DNA of 64,000 bases, taken from NCBI RefSeq assembly GCF_013343295.1, contig NZ_CP049074.1, forward strand, positions 408,501 through 472,500, in the 5' to 3' direction. Position 1 is the stretch's first letter. Each line of letters begins with the position of its first letter. Shown in pieces: positions 63,478 to 64,000 of the stretch. The stretch comes from Metallosphaera tengchongensis (lineage in GTDB: Archaea; Thermoproteota; Thermoprotei_A; Sulfolobales; Sulfolobaceae). The notes under the pieces are model-generated. The model worked only from the letters and a program-made list of their open reading frames with translations. It did no database searches and had not been told where the DNA came from. The position numbers were made by a program, and so were the translations under genes.

Positions 63478-64000
63478 CTATACCAAGCTTATTTAATCCG
63501 ATGCCTACTAGTGGACGTTCTCGCTTCTGACGTTACCCATTCCCTCTCTTTTCATGTGTTAGGGAGCCTCCATTCTCTTTGTGATTGGCGCAAGTCTCGC
63601 CACAACGTGGAGGAAGCCATAGTACCCTTTTGAAGTGTTTGAAAACTGACAAGTCTCTAGCTCTGCCCGGATACAAACCAGGTCTAACCAATTATGCCCT
63701 TTCCTTTAACCTCAGCAACCTTTTCCCCACTGTGATTTCCATTATCATGGACTTGAGGCCAGGTATAGGAGCCCAACCCCGACATTATGACTAAAAGGAT
63801 CTGGCTATACCAGCATATCTTGTTCTAGTCTGAAACCTCATTGAAACTCCTAGAAAATAAGACTGGAGAGCATCGGGTTATATGCCCTCATCCCCACCCC
63901 TACACCCTAGTGCTGATCCCCTAGACCGTATATACTTGTGCCTCCTAGACCGTAAAGTCCCAAGTCGACCAGTTTCCTTGCAAAACATTTTTAGGCAAAC
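63478..64000. other. Gap of 523 bases at the window end
   Basis: No convincing gene on either strand. The open frame at 63585-63794 looks like chance sequence (low hydrophobic core, no motif). An 11-base direct repeat CCTAGACCGTA occurs at 63920-63930 and 63944-63954. The final AT-rich bases may be the promoter of a gene beyond the window. Confidence 0.4.

Noticed and set aside
63585..63794. 69-residue open frame near the window end
   Set aside because: No motif, poor composition, no promoter; looks like chance.

Overview
The window reads as a crenarchaeal chromosome of the order Sulfolobales. Diagnostic genes are Cren7, two Alba paralogues on either side of a reverse gyrase of TopR2 size, a Gar1-Tfb2 pair, an RPC34-like TFE-beta with iron-sulfur cysteines, topoisomerase VI, and homocitrate synthase with a C-terminal RAM domain. 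Base composition (roughly mid-40s percent GC by eye) and protein similarity to remembered sequences suggest Metallosphaera or a close relative; I could not run a search, so the genus is a guess. Genes are dense, often overlap by 4 to 50 bases, and many have a TATA box 25 to 30 bases before the start codon, as expected for leaderless transcripts. I saw no CRISPR array, intact insertion sequence or prophage: this is mostly conserved core chromosome. || Layout. 1-5.5 kb: end of aspartate-semialdehyde dehydrogenase, a PHP phosphoesterase, the DNA repair protein NreA with a PCNA-binding tail, ornithine carbamoyltransferase, a winged-helix protein and an NAD-kinase-like protein. 5.5-10.6 kb: a two-winged-helix protein resembling WhiP, an AT-rich gap that may be a replication origin, three lineage-specific cysteine-rich proteins (one a TtuA/Ncs6-like protein without its ATP loop), and the thermosome. 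10.6-21.9 kb: small proteins, ArgS followed 10 bases later by tRNA-Arg(CCG), a class II ribonucleotide reductase behind tandem palindromic repeats, GatE-GatD and eS30. 22-31.6 kb: information processing (Nop5, fibrillarin, Trm1, TFE-beta, TBP, Gar1, Tfb2), interrupted by a DUF373/coiled-coil pair. 31.6-40.9 kb: diphthamide synthesis, FMN/FAD synthesis (RibL-like and RibK), wybutosine synthesis (Taw1), GatA-GatC, CutA and an XPB helicase. 41-54.1 kb: Alba1, reverse gyrase, Alba2, an Lhr-type helicase, RtcB, deoxyhypusine synthase and topoisomerase VI. 54.4-63.5 kb: a zinc-ribbon peptide, aIF5A, SRP54, a Pus10-like protein, a dehydrogenase, a glycosyltransferase, an unusual SDR protein, Cren7, UMP kinase and homocitrate synthase. 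The last 0.5 kb has no convincing gene. || How the genes connect. Deoxyhypusine synthase modifies aIF5A encoded about 3.4 kb downstream. Nop5 and fibrillarin are the protein partners of C/D box guide RNAs, of which I find two good and one weaker candidate here. RibK and the RibL-like protein convert riboflavin to FMN and FAD. GatDE makes Gln-tRNA, while GatA and GatC belong to the second amidotransferase. TBP, Tfb2 and TFE-beta are three basal transcription factors within 5 kb. The most unusual observations are a TBP gene whose only well-placed start is an ATT codon, the TtuA/Ncs6-like protein without an ATP loop, a Pus10-like protein lacking the catalytic loop, an SDR protein lacking its Tyr/Lys pair, and operator-like repeats before nrdJ and gar1-tfb2.
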